From CAWFFV01 sp963814985 (GTDB lineage: Bacteria; Chloroflexota; Ktedonobacteria; Ktedonobacterales; Ktedonobacteraceae): a DNA stretch of 64,000 nt. The notes beneath the pieces were generated by a model, which did not search any database, was not told the DNA's origin, and was given only the letters and a program-made list of their open reading frames with translations. Positions 37,010 to 47,425 of this stretch are shown here, one piece after another; the first letter of the stretch is position 1, and each line of letters starts with the position of its first letter. The translations under genes were made by a program, and so were the position numbers. The stretch lies in assembly GCA_963814985.1 (NCBI GenBank), contig CAWFFV010000029.1:372001-436000 (forward strand), written 5' to 3'.

Positions 37010-38208
37010 ATGGGCCTTCGAAGGATGCCAGGGGCTGTTCTGCTGGGTAGTGACTTCAAAGCGTTGGGAGTTGCACGTAGTTTGGGACAAAGGGGTATAC
37101 CAAGTGTGGTGGTTGATAATATTCCTCGCTCAGCCTGGTTTTCGCGTTACGTTGTGAAGCGTTTCCGATGGCACTGCCAGATGGACGACGCTGCGTTTGT
37201 CCCTTTTCTGTTGAATATAGGGAAGAGGCACCATCTGGAACAATGGGTACTTTTCCCTATGCAGGATGAGGCTGTACAGCTTGTTGCATGCAATACGCAA
37301 CAGCTTGCACAGATCTACACACTTGTCACACAGGAGTGGGACATCGCTCAATGGGCGAGTGACAAACGCCGAACCTATCAAATGGCTCAAGAAACTGGGG
37401 TGCCGTATCCCAGAACCTATTACCCTGCCAATGAGGACGAACTTGCAAAGATAGATGCTCCGTTTCCCTCTATTATCAAACCAGCTATCTCCGTACAGTT
37501 GCAGTACACAGTACTCATCTCAAAGCTCTCCCAGCTCAATCTCGTGAAGAGTTGCTCATACAGTATCGGCGTGCTGTGAAAACCATTCGAGCCGATGAGG
37601 TGATGGTTCAGGAGGTTATTCCTGGGGGTGGAAGTACACAGTATTCACTGGCAGCTTTTTGTAAAGAAGGACGCATCCTGACAAGCATGACGGCCAAGCG
37701 TACCCGTCAATATCCTATTGACTACGGACTGGGGAGTAGTTTTGTGGAGGCTGTGCCTGTTCCCTCTCTATTGGAATTTGCCGAAAAGCTCCTGGGATAT
37801 ATGCGAGTATCGGGTATGGTGGAGGTCGAATTCAAGCTTGATGAACGGGACCAACAATACAAACTATTGGACATCAATCTGCGTCCCTGGGGATGGCATA
37901 CCCTCTGTATTGCCTGTGGATTGGATTTCCCCTATATCCAGTACTGTGATGTACTGGGGCAAGAACTGAGAGGCGTGGTTGCGACACCACACTATGATTA
38001 TCACTGGGTTCGCCTGTTGACCGACATTCCAGCGGGACTGCAAGAAATACGAGCAGGGATTACTACACCGCGTCGCTACTTACGCTCACTTGTAGGCAAG
38101 ACCGTATTTTCTGTCCTTGATTGGCGTGATCCCTTACCCGCGCTTGGGGATGCTATGGTGGCATTAACACGTACAATGGGAAAAACTACAAAAAAGAAGC
38201 ATAAATAA
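37010..38208 (+). CDS. ATP-grasp protein, frameshifted
   Basis: About 400 aa. It starts GAVLLGSDFKALGVARSLGQRGIPSVVVDN, a PreATP-grasp Rossmann segment. The ATP-grasp core includes FPSIIKPA, VMVQEVIPGG, and the metal site MVEVEFKLDERDQQYKLLDINLRPWGW with the ExxxNxR-like box. The frame breaks near 37505-37515; the shifted frame continues THLKALPAQSREELLIQYRR. Such enzymes ligate an amino acid or acid to an amine or another acid through an acyl phosphate. A neighbouring flavoprotein and a FemAB-like transferase suggest that it makes or modifies an amino-acid decoration of the polymer; that is inference. Start at ATG 37010 after GAGGG. Confidence 0.82.
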
Positions 38209-38230
38209 AAAGATAAGAGGCGACACAAAA

Positions 38231-39277
38231 GTGATATCTACACCCCATATCGACACCCCCTGGAGTATCCTTATCGAAGAGCAGGGAAAAGATATATTCT
38301 ATTACGATCCCAGGTGGTTTGAACTGATCAGTAAGCTCTATGGATACAGCATAATTCCCCTTACAACCACAAACACAGAAGGCCAGATCACAGGTTTTCT
38401 TCCATTGTGCTCTATTTCGAGTCCGTTTACAGGACGGAGGTTAGTTTCCCTCCCCTTCTCCGATCACTGTCCCCTTCTCGCCGCTGACGAGGCAAGTGCC
38501 AATGATCTTATTGATCAGGCTATTCACCTTGCGAAGCGACAGCAGGTAAAATATCTGGAATTGCGTACTGGTAGCCATGACGTATTGGCTAAGCGGTCTG
38601 ATCTCACGGAGAGCAATCTGTATGTAAACTGGGTATTGCCTCTTGCCGATAATCCGGATGCTGTCTGGAAAGGTCTACGAAAACCAATCCAACATCAGAT
38701 CAAGAAATCGCAGAAGCACGGTGTACAGATACGTACGGCACAAAAGCGTGAGGAGATGGAACTCTACTACAATCTCCATTTGCAGACGCGCACGAGGAAG
38801 CATGGTATGCCGGCCCAGTCGAAGGACTACTTCTTCCAGTTATGGGACATGTTCGCAGCAAATGGCGCGTTACAACTGCTGCTGGCAGAATACCAGGGAA
38901 CGACCATCGCAGGTATTATTCTTTTGATACACGGTAACACAATTCACTATGCTTACGGCGGATCTGACGAGCAGTATTTAAATCTTGCTCCCAACAACTT
39001 ACTCTTCTGGACGGCAATAGCATGGGGATGTACACAGGGTTATAAGAGATTTGATCTCGGACGCACTGCTTGTGAAAATGAGGGACTGATGGAGTTCAAA
39101 CGGCGCTGGGGAGCCGTAAAGGAACCCCTTCCTTATTACTACTATCCTCATACAGCTGGTTTAGCATCCACATCCGAGAGTAGTTGGAAGTATCGCCTGT
39201 TAACAGATACCTGGAAAAAGCTTCCACTGGCTGTAACGGCTCCTCTGGGGGGATATCTTTACAGGCATCTGGGCTAG
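38231..39277 (+). CDS. FemAB/GNAT-fold acyltransferase-like protein
   Basis: 348 aa of the Acetyltransf_6/FemAB type. The double GNAT fold shows as FYYDPRWFELISKLYGY near the N-terminus, LPFSDHCPLL, a central KYLELRTGSH strand, HQIKKSQKHGVQIRTA and the C-terminal IHYAYGGSDEQYLNLAPNNLLFWTAIAWG segment, which is the strongest family mark. Proteins of this type in polysaccharide loci (XrtA-linked FemAB, PEP-CTERM systems) transfer aminoacyl or acyl groups. It starts with GTG after AAGAGG, 22 bases downstream of the ATP-grasp stop, so the two are co-transcribed. Confidence 0.8.
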   Translation: MISTPHIDTPWSILIEEQGKDIFYYDPRWFELISKLYGYSIIPLTTTNTEGQITGFLPLCSISSPFTGRRLVSLPFSDHCPLLAADEASANDLIDQAIHLAKRQQVKYLELRTGSHDVLAKRSDLTESNLYVNWVLPLADNPDAVWKGLRKPIQHQIKKSQKHGVQIRTAQKREEMELYYNLHLQTRTRKHGMPAQSKDYFFQLWDMFAANGALQLLLAEYQGTTIAGIILLIHGNTIHYAYGGSDEQYLNLAPNNLLFWTAIAWGCTQGYKRFDLGRTACENEGLMEFKRRWGAVKEPLPYYYYPHTAGLASTSESSWKYRLLTDTWKKLPLAVTAPLGGYLYRHLG

Positions 39278-39308
39278 TTCTGCCAGTAATTCCTAAAATC
39301 AAATCAGT

Positions 39309-39410
39309 GTTGAGATTTCTCAACCAATATATGAGATTTATTTACGATATCTCAACTTTAATATTGCTAGATAATATATTTAAGAAGGACTACCTTTAAA
39401 GTTGAGATAT
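39309..39410. promoter_or_regulatory. cluster of GTTGAGAT inverted repeats before the NodB-like gene
   Basis: In about 100 bases the motif GTTGAGA(T) occurs four times: as a tight palindrome GTTGAGATTTCTCAAC (39309-39324), and as a wide perfect 15-bp inverted pair, ATATCTCAACTTTAA at 39347-39361 with its complement at 39396-39410. The loop between the wide arms is 34 bases and contains TAGATAATAT. This can be an operator array or alternative hairpins. GGAGGG 25 bases later is the ribosome site of the next gene. Confidence 0.5.
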
Positions 39411-39440
39411 TGGATATAGTCAATCTGGAGGGTAGTTCAA

Positions 39441-40769
39441 GTGAATCTTGTTTTCTTCTCAATTAGGACGAAGGGACTTCATAATTTTACAAGGCGACTC
39501 ACCACAGTGTTTTCTCGTTTTGGCTTTACTGAACAACGATCGCGGCGGGCTTTACACACGATCATCGTAGCTCTGGAGCCGTATCAAGCGGCACCAACAT
39601 TCTTTATTCCTGCGGTAGTTCTGGGCAGGCATCCCGCCTTGCTTGCCGAAATAGCTGGTGCTCGAGCGGAAATCGGTATACATGGATACGTCCATAATGA
39701 TTATCGTACTTTAAGTCATGGTGAGCAGTATAAGCAAACAGAGAAAGCGATCTCCGTATTTGAGGAAAAGCAGATCACATTTCAAGGTTTTCGCAATCCC
39801 TATCTTGGGTGGACAGAAGAATCTCTCCAAGTGTTTACTCAGCTTGGTTTCACCTATGATAGCAATGATGCCGTTCTGCATGATGTCATTGATCTCGATC
39901 AGCTTTCTCCTCTGTTGCGAAGCGGTTACGAAAAGTCCTTAGAACTGTTTCAAGCGGTTGAATGCACTACCTATACGCTACGTCCATATTTCGTTGGCAA
40001 GCTGCTACGTATTCCTACCAGCATTCCAGATGATGAGATGCTTTTTGATCGTCTCCGCATCACGGATGTAAAAGAGGTTGGGCGTATCTGGAGTCGTGTC
40101 ATGCAGCGTGTCTACGACCTCGGCGGGATCTATGTGCTCAATCTGCATCCTGAGCGCGGTGTTCTCTGTAAACGTTCTCTAGATATTCTTCTTTCTTCTA
40201 CCCGTGGCCAATCACTACCAGTTTGGGTAACAAGTTTAGAGAATGTTGCTCTGTGGTGGAAGGAGCGCAACCAATTTCGCTTGAACATCGTACCGCTAGC
40301 TCCCGATCGCTGGCAGGTAGAAGCTATCTGCACATCTCGTTCTACGCTACTTGCCCGTCATCTTGATATCGAAGATCAAACTACAACTCCGTGGTATGGA
40401 GCCGATGTTCAGGTGTCATCTCACCAATTCTCTGTACATGCAACGCAGTGCCCATGTATTGGCCTATCACAACAAACTTCGCAGGAACTTGAAGACTTTC
40501 TCTTCGAGCAGGGATATCCCTTCGTCCGTTGTTCTGAGCAAGATGCTCATCTATATGCATATTATCTTGATATACCTGAAGGATTAGGGACAACTCGTAA
40601 GGAACAAGTGCAGCGGAAAAGCAAACTTCTCCAACAAATAGAGGAACTGAAAGCGCCGCTCATCTATTATGGTCTCTGGCCTGATGGTTCGCGTGCAGCA
40701 CTTTCTATTACAGGCGATATTGATTCTATCACCATACAAGATTTCTTCAGGCGTATCATTGAAGTTTAA
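39441..40769 (+). CDS. polysaccharide deacetylase (NodB)-like protein with atypical motifs
   Basis: 442 aa. The central NodB fold has PTFFIPAVVLGRHP, the His motif IGIHGYVHNDYRTLS and the motif-3 counterpart FRNPYLGWTEESL, with a later LNLHPERG. The usual first motif TFDDG is not found at the N-terminus, which reads NLVFFSIRTKG. Residues 300-420 are an additional domain of unknown type, and the protein ends with LSITGDIDSITIQDFF, resembling a stray motif 1 with Asp residues. No signal peptide, so it may act in the cytoplasm on lipid-linked intermediates. GTG start after GGAGGG. Ten bases after its stop the next frame opens. Confidence 0.75.
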   Translation: MNLVFFSIRTKGLHNFTRRLTTVFSRFGFTEQRSRRALHTIIVALEPYQAAPTFFIPAVVLGRHPALLAEIAGARAEIGIHGYVHNDYRTLSHGEQYKQTEKAISVFEEKQITFQGFRNPYLGWTEESLQVFTQLGFTYDSNDAVLHDVIDLDQLSPLLRSGYEKSLELFQAVECTTYTLRPYFVGKLLRIPTSIPDDEMLFDRLRITDVKEVGRIWSRVMQRVYDLGGIYVLNLHPERGVLCKRSLDILLSSTRGQSLPVWVTSLENVALWWKERNQFRLNIVPLAPDRWQVEAICTSRSTLLARHLDIEDQTTTPWYGADVQVSSHQFSVHATQCPCIGLSQQTSQELEDFLFEQGYPFVRCSEQDAHLYAYYLDIPEGLGTTRKEQVQRKSKLLQQIEELKAPLIYYGLWPDGSRAALSITGDIDSITIQDFFRRIIEV

Positions 40770-40799
40770 CAATGTAAAATGTTGAGAAAGGAACAGATC

Positions 40800-43700
40800 G
40801 TGAAGCGCCCTTTTGTAATATTCTTAAAGGGGCATCATCGACTCATAATAGTGGGTGTGGTGGTGTTCGTTATGCTCTTAACTCTGTTACCTCAGACCTT
40901 TGGGCAAAGAAATGCCCGCGTTCATGCCGAACCAGCTGATCAGAATCCTATTCAGGTCGAAAATAGCAAACCTGGCACTCCAGGTTGGAATGATTTTTCT
41001 GCTGATCTGGCACCTGACACTCTGTCAGGTTATGGTTCAAAGATTAGTGTCAATCATAATGACTCTATAGATTTTTACGTGACAACAACGTCACCAAGTT
41101 TTACGATTGATATTTATCGCACAGGCTTCTATGGTGGGGTTGGGGCGAGATTAATCACCTCTCTGGGCAGTTTTCCTGGCCTGCACCAGGCTGTGCCAAC
41201 GCCGGACCCGGTAACAGGGATCATCGACTGTAGCGGTTGGACTAAGACGACTACGCTTACTATACCTTCTGGCTGGGTTACCGGAGCGTATCTGGCGAAA
41301 CTCACTTCCTCCACCGACTCCAGTTTTATTTTCTTTGTAGTACGCAATGATGGAGGCCACGAGGACATTGATTTTCAGACCAGTGTGACTACCTATCAGG
41401 CTTACAACACCTGGGGTGGTACCAGCTTATACAATAACAACACGAACCAGAGTATCTTTAAGGGAGCCCACGCAACGAAAGTCTCATTTGATCGGCCTTT
41501 CAATCCAGGAGATAGTAATGGGGCAGGTCATTATTTCTTTTATGAGTACAAATTTGTCTATTGGATGGAGTCACAGGGCTATGATGTAGCGTATACTACC
41601 GATGTAGACACAGACACGAATGTCTAACCCTCTGACTAACCATCGTGCCTTCTTATCGGTAGGGCACGACGAGTACTGGTCTAAGGGAATGCGTGATAAT
41701 GTACAGGCTGCTATCAATGCCGGTGTCAACGTAGCTTTCTTCTCCGCTAATGATATGTACTGGCAGATCCGCTTCGAGCCTGATGCGGCTGGTGTGGCCG
41801 ACCGGGTTGAAGTGGGTTATAAGGGCTTTGCAACGGATACGACGCCCCCAGGCCCAGATCCAGACTGGAATGTTAATAACGCAATCGTGACAACGAACTG
41901 GCGAGCAGACCCGGTAGATAACCCTGAGAATGCGCTCATAGGTGTTATGTTTGAGGATCAGACGCTACATGAGCAGAGTTACCCATTTGTTGTACAAAAT
42001 GCTTCAAGCTGGGTCTATGCAGGGACCGGGTTTGTGAACGGCTCCTCGGTGCCCGGCATCGTAGGCTATGAATATGACAAGGTGTTTGATAATGGCTTGA
42101 CTCCTGCAGGGATTACCATCCTCGGCAATTCACCCCTGGCTGGTGACGCAGCGGGAAATTCGGTTTCGAACGCAACGCTGTATACAGCATCTAGTGGAGC
42201 ACGCGTCTTTGCAGCCGGAACCATCGAGTGGAGTTGGGGCCTTGCCAATATTCAGGGCAATACTTTTGCTAATGCTGGCATTCAGCAGATGACTGCCAAT
42301 ATTCTCAATAACTTTATTATGGGTACAGGACCTATTGTGGCCTTGAACCCAACGAGTGTGAACTTTGGTAACGAGATCGTTGGAGCGACGAGTACTACCC
42401 AGACGGTGACACTCTCGAATAGCGGCTCGGCTGCCTTGAGCATCAGCAGCATCGCGTTCAGTGGGACGAACGCAGCGGACTTTGCGCAGACCAACACCTG
42501 CCCGAGCGGCAGTAGCACGCTAGCAGCAGGAAGCTCATGTACGATCAATGTCACCATCACCCCTGGCGACTCTGGGAGCGCGTAGCGCCAATCTGACCTT
42601 CATTGATAATGCAACTGATAGTCCGCAGTCGGTAGCTCTCAGCGGAACAGGTGCTACCGCTGCCCCTCTGGTTAGTTTAAATCCGACCCTTATCAACTTT
42701 GGCAATCAGAATGTAGGGACAACGAGCAGCACGCAGGCGGTCCACGCTCACCAATAGCGGAACGACGCCCCTGAGCATCAGCAGCATCGCGCTTAGTGGG
42801 ACGAATGCGGCGGACTTTGCGCAGACCAATACCTGTCCGGGCGGCAGCAGCACCCTGGCACCGAAGAGTTCCTGCACGATCAGTCGTCACCTTCACCCCT
42901 GGTGCCAGTGGAGTGCGTAGCGCCAGCCTGATCTTCACCGATAACGCAGCTGATAGCCCACAGTCGGTAACCCTTAGCGGAAATGCGACAGTAGCAACAA
43001 CATACTTCAGTGACGGGTTTGAGAGTGGCAATCTCAATGCATGGACCTTGCCCAACGGTGATAGTACTGGTACTACAACCGTAGAGAGTACGCTAGTTAA
43101 CAGTGGTTCATCTGCTCTGGCTCTGAACAATGCCAGTGGGCAGTACGCCTATGTCTATACTGCCCTGCCCTCAGGTCCAGAAGCACAGACCTTCACGCGC
43201 TTCTACGTCCGTATTGGCAGCAACGTGACCAGTGGCGCACAACTGGCGATTGCACGCAACAGCAATGGAGGTAATGTCTGGGAGGTAGATTATGACGCTA
43301 GCCACCATGAGCTGGATTTCTACTTCTGGAATGCGAGTGGAGGCGTTTATACCATCGTTAGCCCCAGCAACAGCTGTGAGTGCAGATACCTGGTATGGTA
43401 TCGAAATGCAAGACGATCAGACAGCTTCAGGGGATGCAGAGGCCTGGCTCAACGGGACCCCACTTGGCTTATTCGACGATGTGGATCTTTCCACAAGCTC
43501 ACCGTATGCACGACTGATGTTCTACGATAGTGCTCCTGGCACCATCTACATCGATAATGTCGCGGTCTCCAACGTCTATAACGGCGTAATTGCGCCATCA
43601 GCGAGTGTGCACTTGAATCAGGCGAGTGTAAACTTCGGTAACCAGATCGTTGGGGTGAGTACTACTCAGGCCGTGACCCTCTCTGACAGTGGCTCAGGAG

Positions 43701-44841
43701 CCTTGAGTATTAGCAACATCGCGATCAGCGGGACAAACGCAGCGGACTTTACTCAAACTAATACCTGCCCAGGTGGCTCATCCACGCTGGCAGCAGGAAG
43801 CTCATGTACGATCAATGTCACGTTCACCCCTGGCGCTTTGGGAGCACGCAGCGCCAATCTGACTTTCACTGATAATGCCACCAGCAGTCCCCAATCGGTG
43901 GCCCTCAGCGGAACGGGTGCAATCGCAGCTCCTGTGGTCAGCTTAAATCCGACAAGTGTAAACTTTGACGACCAGATTGTAGGGACGACGAGCACATCGC
44001 AGGCAGTCACACTTAGCAACAGCGGAACGACGCCTTTGAGCATCAGCAGCATCGCACTTAGTGGGACGAACGCGGCAGACTTTGCACAGACCAATACCTG
44101 CCCAAGTGGCAGCAGCACTCTGGCACCGAAGAGTTCCTGCACGATCAGCGTCACCTTCATTCCTGGTGCTAGTGGAGCACGCAGTGCCAGCCTGACCTTT
44201 ACAGATAACGCGGCTGATAGTCCGCAGTCGGTAGCCCTTAGCGGAAATGCGACAGTAGCAACGACATACTTCAGCGATGGATTTGAGAGTGGCAACCTCA
44301 ATGCATGGACCTTGCCCAACGGTGATAGTACCGGTACGACAACCGTGGAGAGTACATTGGTTAACAGTGGTTCGTATGCCCTGGCATTGAACAATGCCAG
44401 CGGACAGTACGCCTATGTTTACACTGCTCTGCCCTCAGGTCCAGAAGCGCAGACCTTTACTCGTTTCTCTGTCCGTATCGGCAGCAATGTGACCAATGGC
44501 GTAGCAACTCGCAATTGCGCGTAACAGCAATGGGGGCAATGTGTGGGAGATGGATTATAACGCCAATCGCCATGGACTGGATTTCTACTTCTGGAATGCA
44601 AGTGGACAAGTTTATTCCTTCTTCAGTCCCAACAATGCCATAAGTGCGGATACCTGGTACAACATACAAATGCAAGAATAGCAGATAACTACAGGACATG
44701 CACAGGCCTGGCTAGACGGGAACTTCGCTCGGTTCGGTCAATGCGGACCTTTCCACGAGCACACCGTATGCGCGACTGATGTTCTACGATAGCGCCCCTG
44801 GCACCATCTACCTCGATGATGTCAGCGTTTCCAACCAATAA
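40800..44841 (+). pseudogene. very large secreted protein: DUF6605-like domain plus duplicated choice-of-anchor modules, many frameshifts
   Basis: The restored product would be about 1,340 aa. After a signal anchor (HHRLIIVGVVVFVMLLTLL) comes an N,N-dimethylformamidase beta-subunit-like domain (VENSKPGTPGW, TTYQAYNTWGG, HDEYWSKGMRDN), then a module [two choice-of-anchor D/ASH domains + FESGNLNAWT lectin-like domain] that is present twice in near-identical form (about 42.33-43.58 and 43.60-44.84 kb). At least seven single-base slips are visible (near 41620, 42565, 42735, 42888, 43370, 44507 and 44735), nearly all apparent insertions, and the second copy has an in-frame TAG near 44680 where the first reads Asp. 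Start is a GTG at 40800 after AAAGGA. Likely surface protein of the exopolysaccharide locus; currently broken or badly sequenced. Confidence 0.75.
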
Positions 44842-44881
44842 TGTCGTATCCATGCAATTTGTAGAGTAAACAGTAATCTGG

Positions 44882-44934
44882 TGTTTCAGCGAGAGAATGA
44901 TTCGACTTACGGAGATTATTCTCTCGCTGAAACA
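44882..44934 (+). terminator. strong hairpin after the repeat protein
   Basis: Perfect 17-bp stem, TGTTTCAGCGAGAGAAT and its complement, around a 19-base loop. It follows the stop of the large repeat gene at 44841 and precedes the small exported protein gene. No run of T follows, so termination may be weak or Rho-assisted. Confidence 0.5.
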
Positions 44935-44965
44935 TACAGGATAGTAATAGAAGGTGAAACGAAGG

Positions 44966-45514
44966 ATGAAGCACTATCCAAAGCAACAACCGAACAAGAT
45001 TACAAGCGTTCGAATAGCACATTTTACCTGGCTAAGCCGTCTGCCCATACTAGCTGTTGTGGCTGGTCTGGTGATAGTTTGTGCTGGTTGTCTCGGATCT
45101 ACCGGGCCACAGGCCACGAACACTCATCCTACATCAGGACCCATTGCGACACATACAGCATTTGTGCTTGTACCGTCAATAACACCCTCGAAATCGTCAT
45201 CAACAACCCAATCTTCACAGCCGATGACGACAGAGACATTTACAGGGAAAGGTCCGGAAAAAACGATTACCTTCACTGCTCCCAAAAGCTGGAAGATCGT
45301 TTGGAAATGTGATCTCTCGTCACACAATAATACAAACTATGATATGATCATTCATGCAAATACCACAAATAACATGCTCTTAGCCAATGGTATAGAGACA
45401 ACATGTAATAAAAACAATACGCAAGGTTTCACAATGATGCATCAGGCAGGGCAAATCTATCTTATCATCATAAGCGAAGGTAGCTGGACGATACAAGTAG
45501 AATATTCAAAATAA
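44966..45514 (+). CDS. small exported or lipoprotein-like protein of unknown function
   Basis: 182 aa. The N-terminus is basic, then hydrophobic (LPILAVVAGLVIVCAGC), with an imperfect lipobox around the second Cys. A Thr/Ser/Pro-rich linker follows to about residue 90, then a small beta-rich domain (EKTITFTAPKSWKIVWKCDL, TWNNM-like and IIISEGSWTIQVEY). Two cysteines in the domain (WKCDL and TTCNK) may pair outside the cell. No family recognised. Start could also be the GTG at 44954; AGAAGG is upstream of both. It lies 31 bases before the methyltransferase gene. Confidence 0.6.
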   Translation: MKHYPKQQPNKITSVRIAHFTWLSRLPILAVVAGLVIVCAGCLGSTGPQATNTHPTSGPIATHTAFVLVPSITPSKSSSTTQSSQPMTTETFTGKGPEKTITFTAPKSWKIVWKCDLSSHNNTNYDMIIHANTTNNMLLANGIETTCNKNNTQGFTMMHQAGQIYLIIISEGSWTIQVEYSK

Positions 45515-45544
45515 CCAGGGATCCTCGAAAGAGAGAAAATGTAG

Positions 45545-46243
45545 ATGCTTGAAAAAATGTATATGGATGGTACATACCTGGAGAAAAACCCAGGTTGGCA
45601 TACTGAGGAGTCTGCCTGGAAAGCACAGCAGATAGATCGTATGCTGAAGCGCCATCATATTGAACCGCAAATCATTTGTGAAGTTGGGTGTGGGGCGGGT
45701 GAAGTACTGAAGCAACTGCAAAACAAGGTGGATAGTACCTGTGAATTATGGGGGTATGATATCTCACCACAGGCATTAGAGTTATGTGCGCCAAAGGCAA
45801 ATGAGCGACTTCATTTCAAACTGGCGGATATTCGGCAAGAGCAAGATGTATATACTGATCTTCTATTAGTGATGGATGTCATCGAACATCTGGAAGACTA
45901 CTTTAGCTTTCTAAGGGCATTACAGTCAAAAAGCCACTACAAGATATTGCATATACCGCTCGACCTGTCAGCGCAAACAGTCTTGCGCTATAGAGGATTG
46001 CGGCACGTTCGTGATGCATATGGGCATATCCACTACTTCACTAAGGAGATAGCGCTTGCAATGCTACAGGATATTGGGTATGAAGTACTCGATTACTTTT
46101 ATACAGCCAGATCGATCGAGATACCTACGAAGTTACCTGGCAGGAAGATGCTAGGAGTAGTAAGAAAATTGCTTTTTACAATGAATCAGGATTTAGCCAG
46201 TCACTTATTAGGAGGATTTAGCCTCTTAGTGTTAGCAAAGTGA
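45545..46243 (+). CDS. class I SAM-dependent methyltransferase
   Basis: 232 aa with the Rossmann motif ICEVGCGAGEVL, the acidic segment ELWGYDISPQAL, LADIRQEQDV and motif IV MDVIEHLEDYFSFL. The C-terminal half includes HVRDAYGHIHYFTKE, seen in methyltransferases near glycosyltransferases. Substrate unknown; location at the end of the exopolysaccharide region suggests sugar or lipid methylation. A hairpin at 46322-46355 follows its stop. Confidence 0.85.
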   Translation: MLEKMYMDGTYLEKNPGWHTEESAWKAQQIDRMLKRHHIEPQIICEVGCGAGEVLKQLQNKVDSTCELWGYDISPQALELCAPKANERLHFKLADIRQEQDVYTDLLLVMDVIEHLEDYFSFLRALQSKSHYKILHIPLDLSAQTVLRYRGLRHVRDAYGHIHYFTKEIALAMLQDIGYEVLDYFYTARSIEIPTKLPGRKMLGVVRKLLFTMNQDLASHLLGGFSLLVLAK

Positions 46244-46321
46244 CACCCTCAGTCGCATCAATGTAGCGAGTTCCTGAGCTTTCAACGCTTCTTAGTAGTG
46301 TTGTTCGCCGCTAGAGAACAG

Positions 46322-46355
46322 GCTCTCGGAGGACAACAACAAACTCTCCGAGAGC
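46322..46355. terminator. hairpin between convergent methyltransferase and chagasin-like genes
   Basis: Perfect 10-bp stem GCTCTCGGAG/CTCCGAGAGC with a 14-base loop. Genes on both sides point toward it, so it could serve both directions. Confidence 0.6.
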
Positions 46356-46387
46356 AGAGGCAGATTTACCAGAAACAGGAATAAGCA

Positions 46388-46702
46388 CTAGTTCCGTATC
46401 TGGAGTGTGACGGCGTAGTGGTTGGCAACAAAAGTGTTTCCTTCCCACGTTCGTCGTTGCTTGAGACAGATAGAAGCGGTGCCAGCTTGACCCGTCACAA
46501 AGTGAAAGATGTGCCTACCACCGCTCCCAATAACATCAACAGGTGATGTCTGGAATGTCGATTGTTGCTCGATAATATTGCCGCATATCTGATCTATCTC
46601 CCATCGATAGCCAGTAGTCGGATTTTCCTTAAACTGAATATCGATCATGTCACCACTGGGCACCATGAGTGTTCTTCCATTATCTACATCAGTAAGAAGC
46701 AT
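46388..46702 (-). CDS. chagasin-like cysteine protease inhibitor (I42 family)
   Basis: 104 aa, all beta. It has the three inhibitor loops of the family: NPTTGYRW, GSGGRHIFHF (GxGG type) and LKQRRTWEG in place of the RPW/F loop. There is no signal peptide, whereas many bacterial members are exported, so it may guard against endogenous cysteine proteases in the cytoplasm. AAGGAGG is 8 bases before the ATG, a very strong ribosome site. It is a single gene; 720 bases of gap lie upstream. Confidence 0.87.
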   Translation of the reverse strand: MLLTDVDNGRTLMVPSGDMIDIQFKENPTTGYRWEIDQICGNIIEQQSTFQTSPVDVIGSGGRHIFHFVTGQAGTASICLKQRRTWEGNTFVANHYAVTLQIRN

Positions 46703-47425
46703 AGATTTATCCTCCTTCTTTGCTATTCATGTCTTCCTCTCAAGAGGAGGATATCTCAATGGTCTTACAAAAGCGTCAGAAAATGCCTCTATGGTATCAC
46801 AGAACCATCAGAGTTTTTCGGAGAGGCCTATTCCTAATCCCTTCTGCTTTTTGATCCCCGTAGTTTTGAATCTATTAGAAAAGTATCATAATGATTTATT
46901 GTGTGTTAAATTATTTCATTTTGATTTGAAGATATATTGCACTTTTCAGATACGGAATTTTATAATGCCGAATCTAGTGGTACTAGCCTATATAGGCTAT
47001 GTTTTTACTTTATTTTTTAATCATTATTATGTATAATAGTGAAAGAGTATTCTTTCTCGATTTCAAGATAAATTATTCAACCCTCTATGTTTTGAGGTAT
47101 GGATTCGACTCTTCTTGGTGAAAGAGAGGAACAGCTTTTATGATAGTTTCTCGGTATTTTCCGCAGGTATCCCAAAGATACAGAAGAGCGTCAGTCTCGT
47201 ATTTCTCAACATAGACTTCTGCAGGCATTTTAATACCTTCGTATGTTGTTTGATGTCTTTCTGCATCATAAGATGTGATGCTCTTATAAACTTGTCTGTA
47301 GAAGCGTTCTCTTATGCAAGCGTCTCTTGTTCAAGGAAAGAAGGGAGAAGCGGAAGAGAACGAAGGTTACTGTTAAGCGGAGGCTCGTGTGAGCTTCATC
47401 GCGTTGGAAAGGAAACTAGTGTCGT
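46703..47425. other. AT-rich intergenic region without a supported gene
   Basis: About 720 bases between divergent genes. Short frames at 46562-47036 and 47115-47429 have no ribosome sites and no family likeness. The stretch 46850-47100 is very AT-rich, and TATAAT-like boxes occur (for example near 47030). The last part before 47426 has AAAGGAAA as ribosome site for the oxidoreductase. Confidence 0.5.

Noticed and set aside
43753..44394. 213-codon minus-strand frame inside the secreted repeat protein
   Set aside because: Antisense shadow; the plus strand shows choice-of-anchor domains in the same region.
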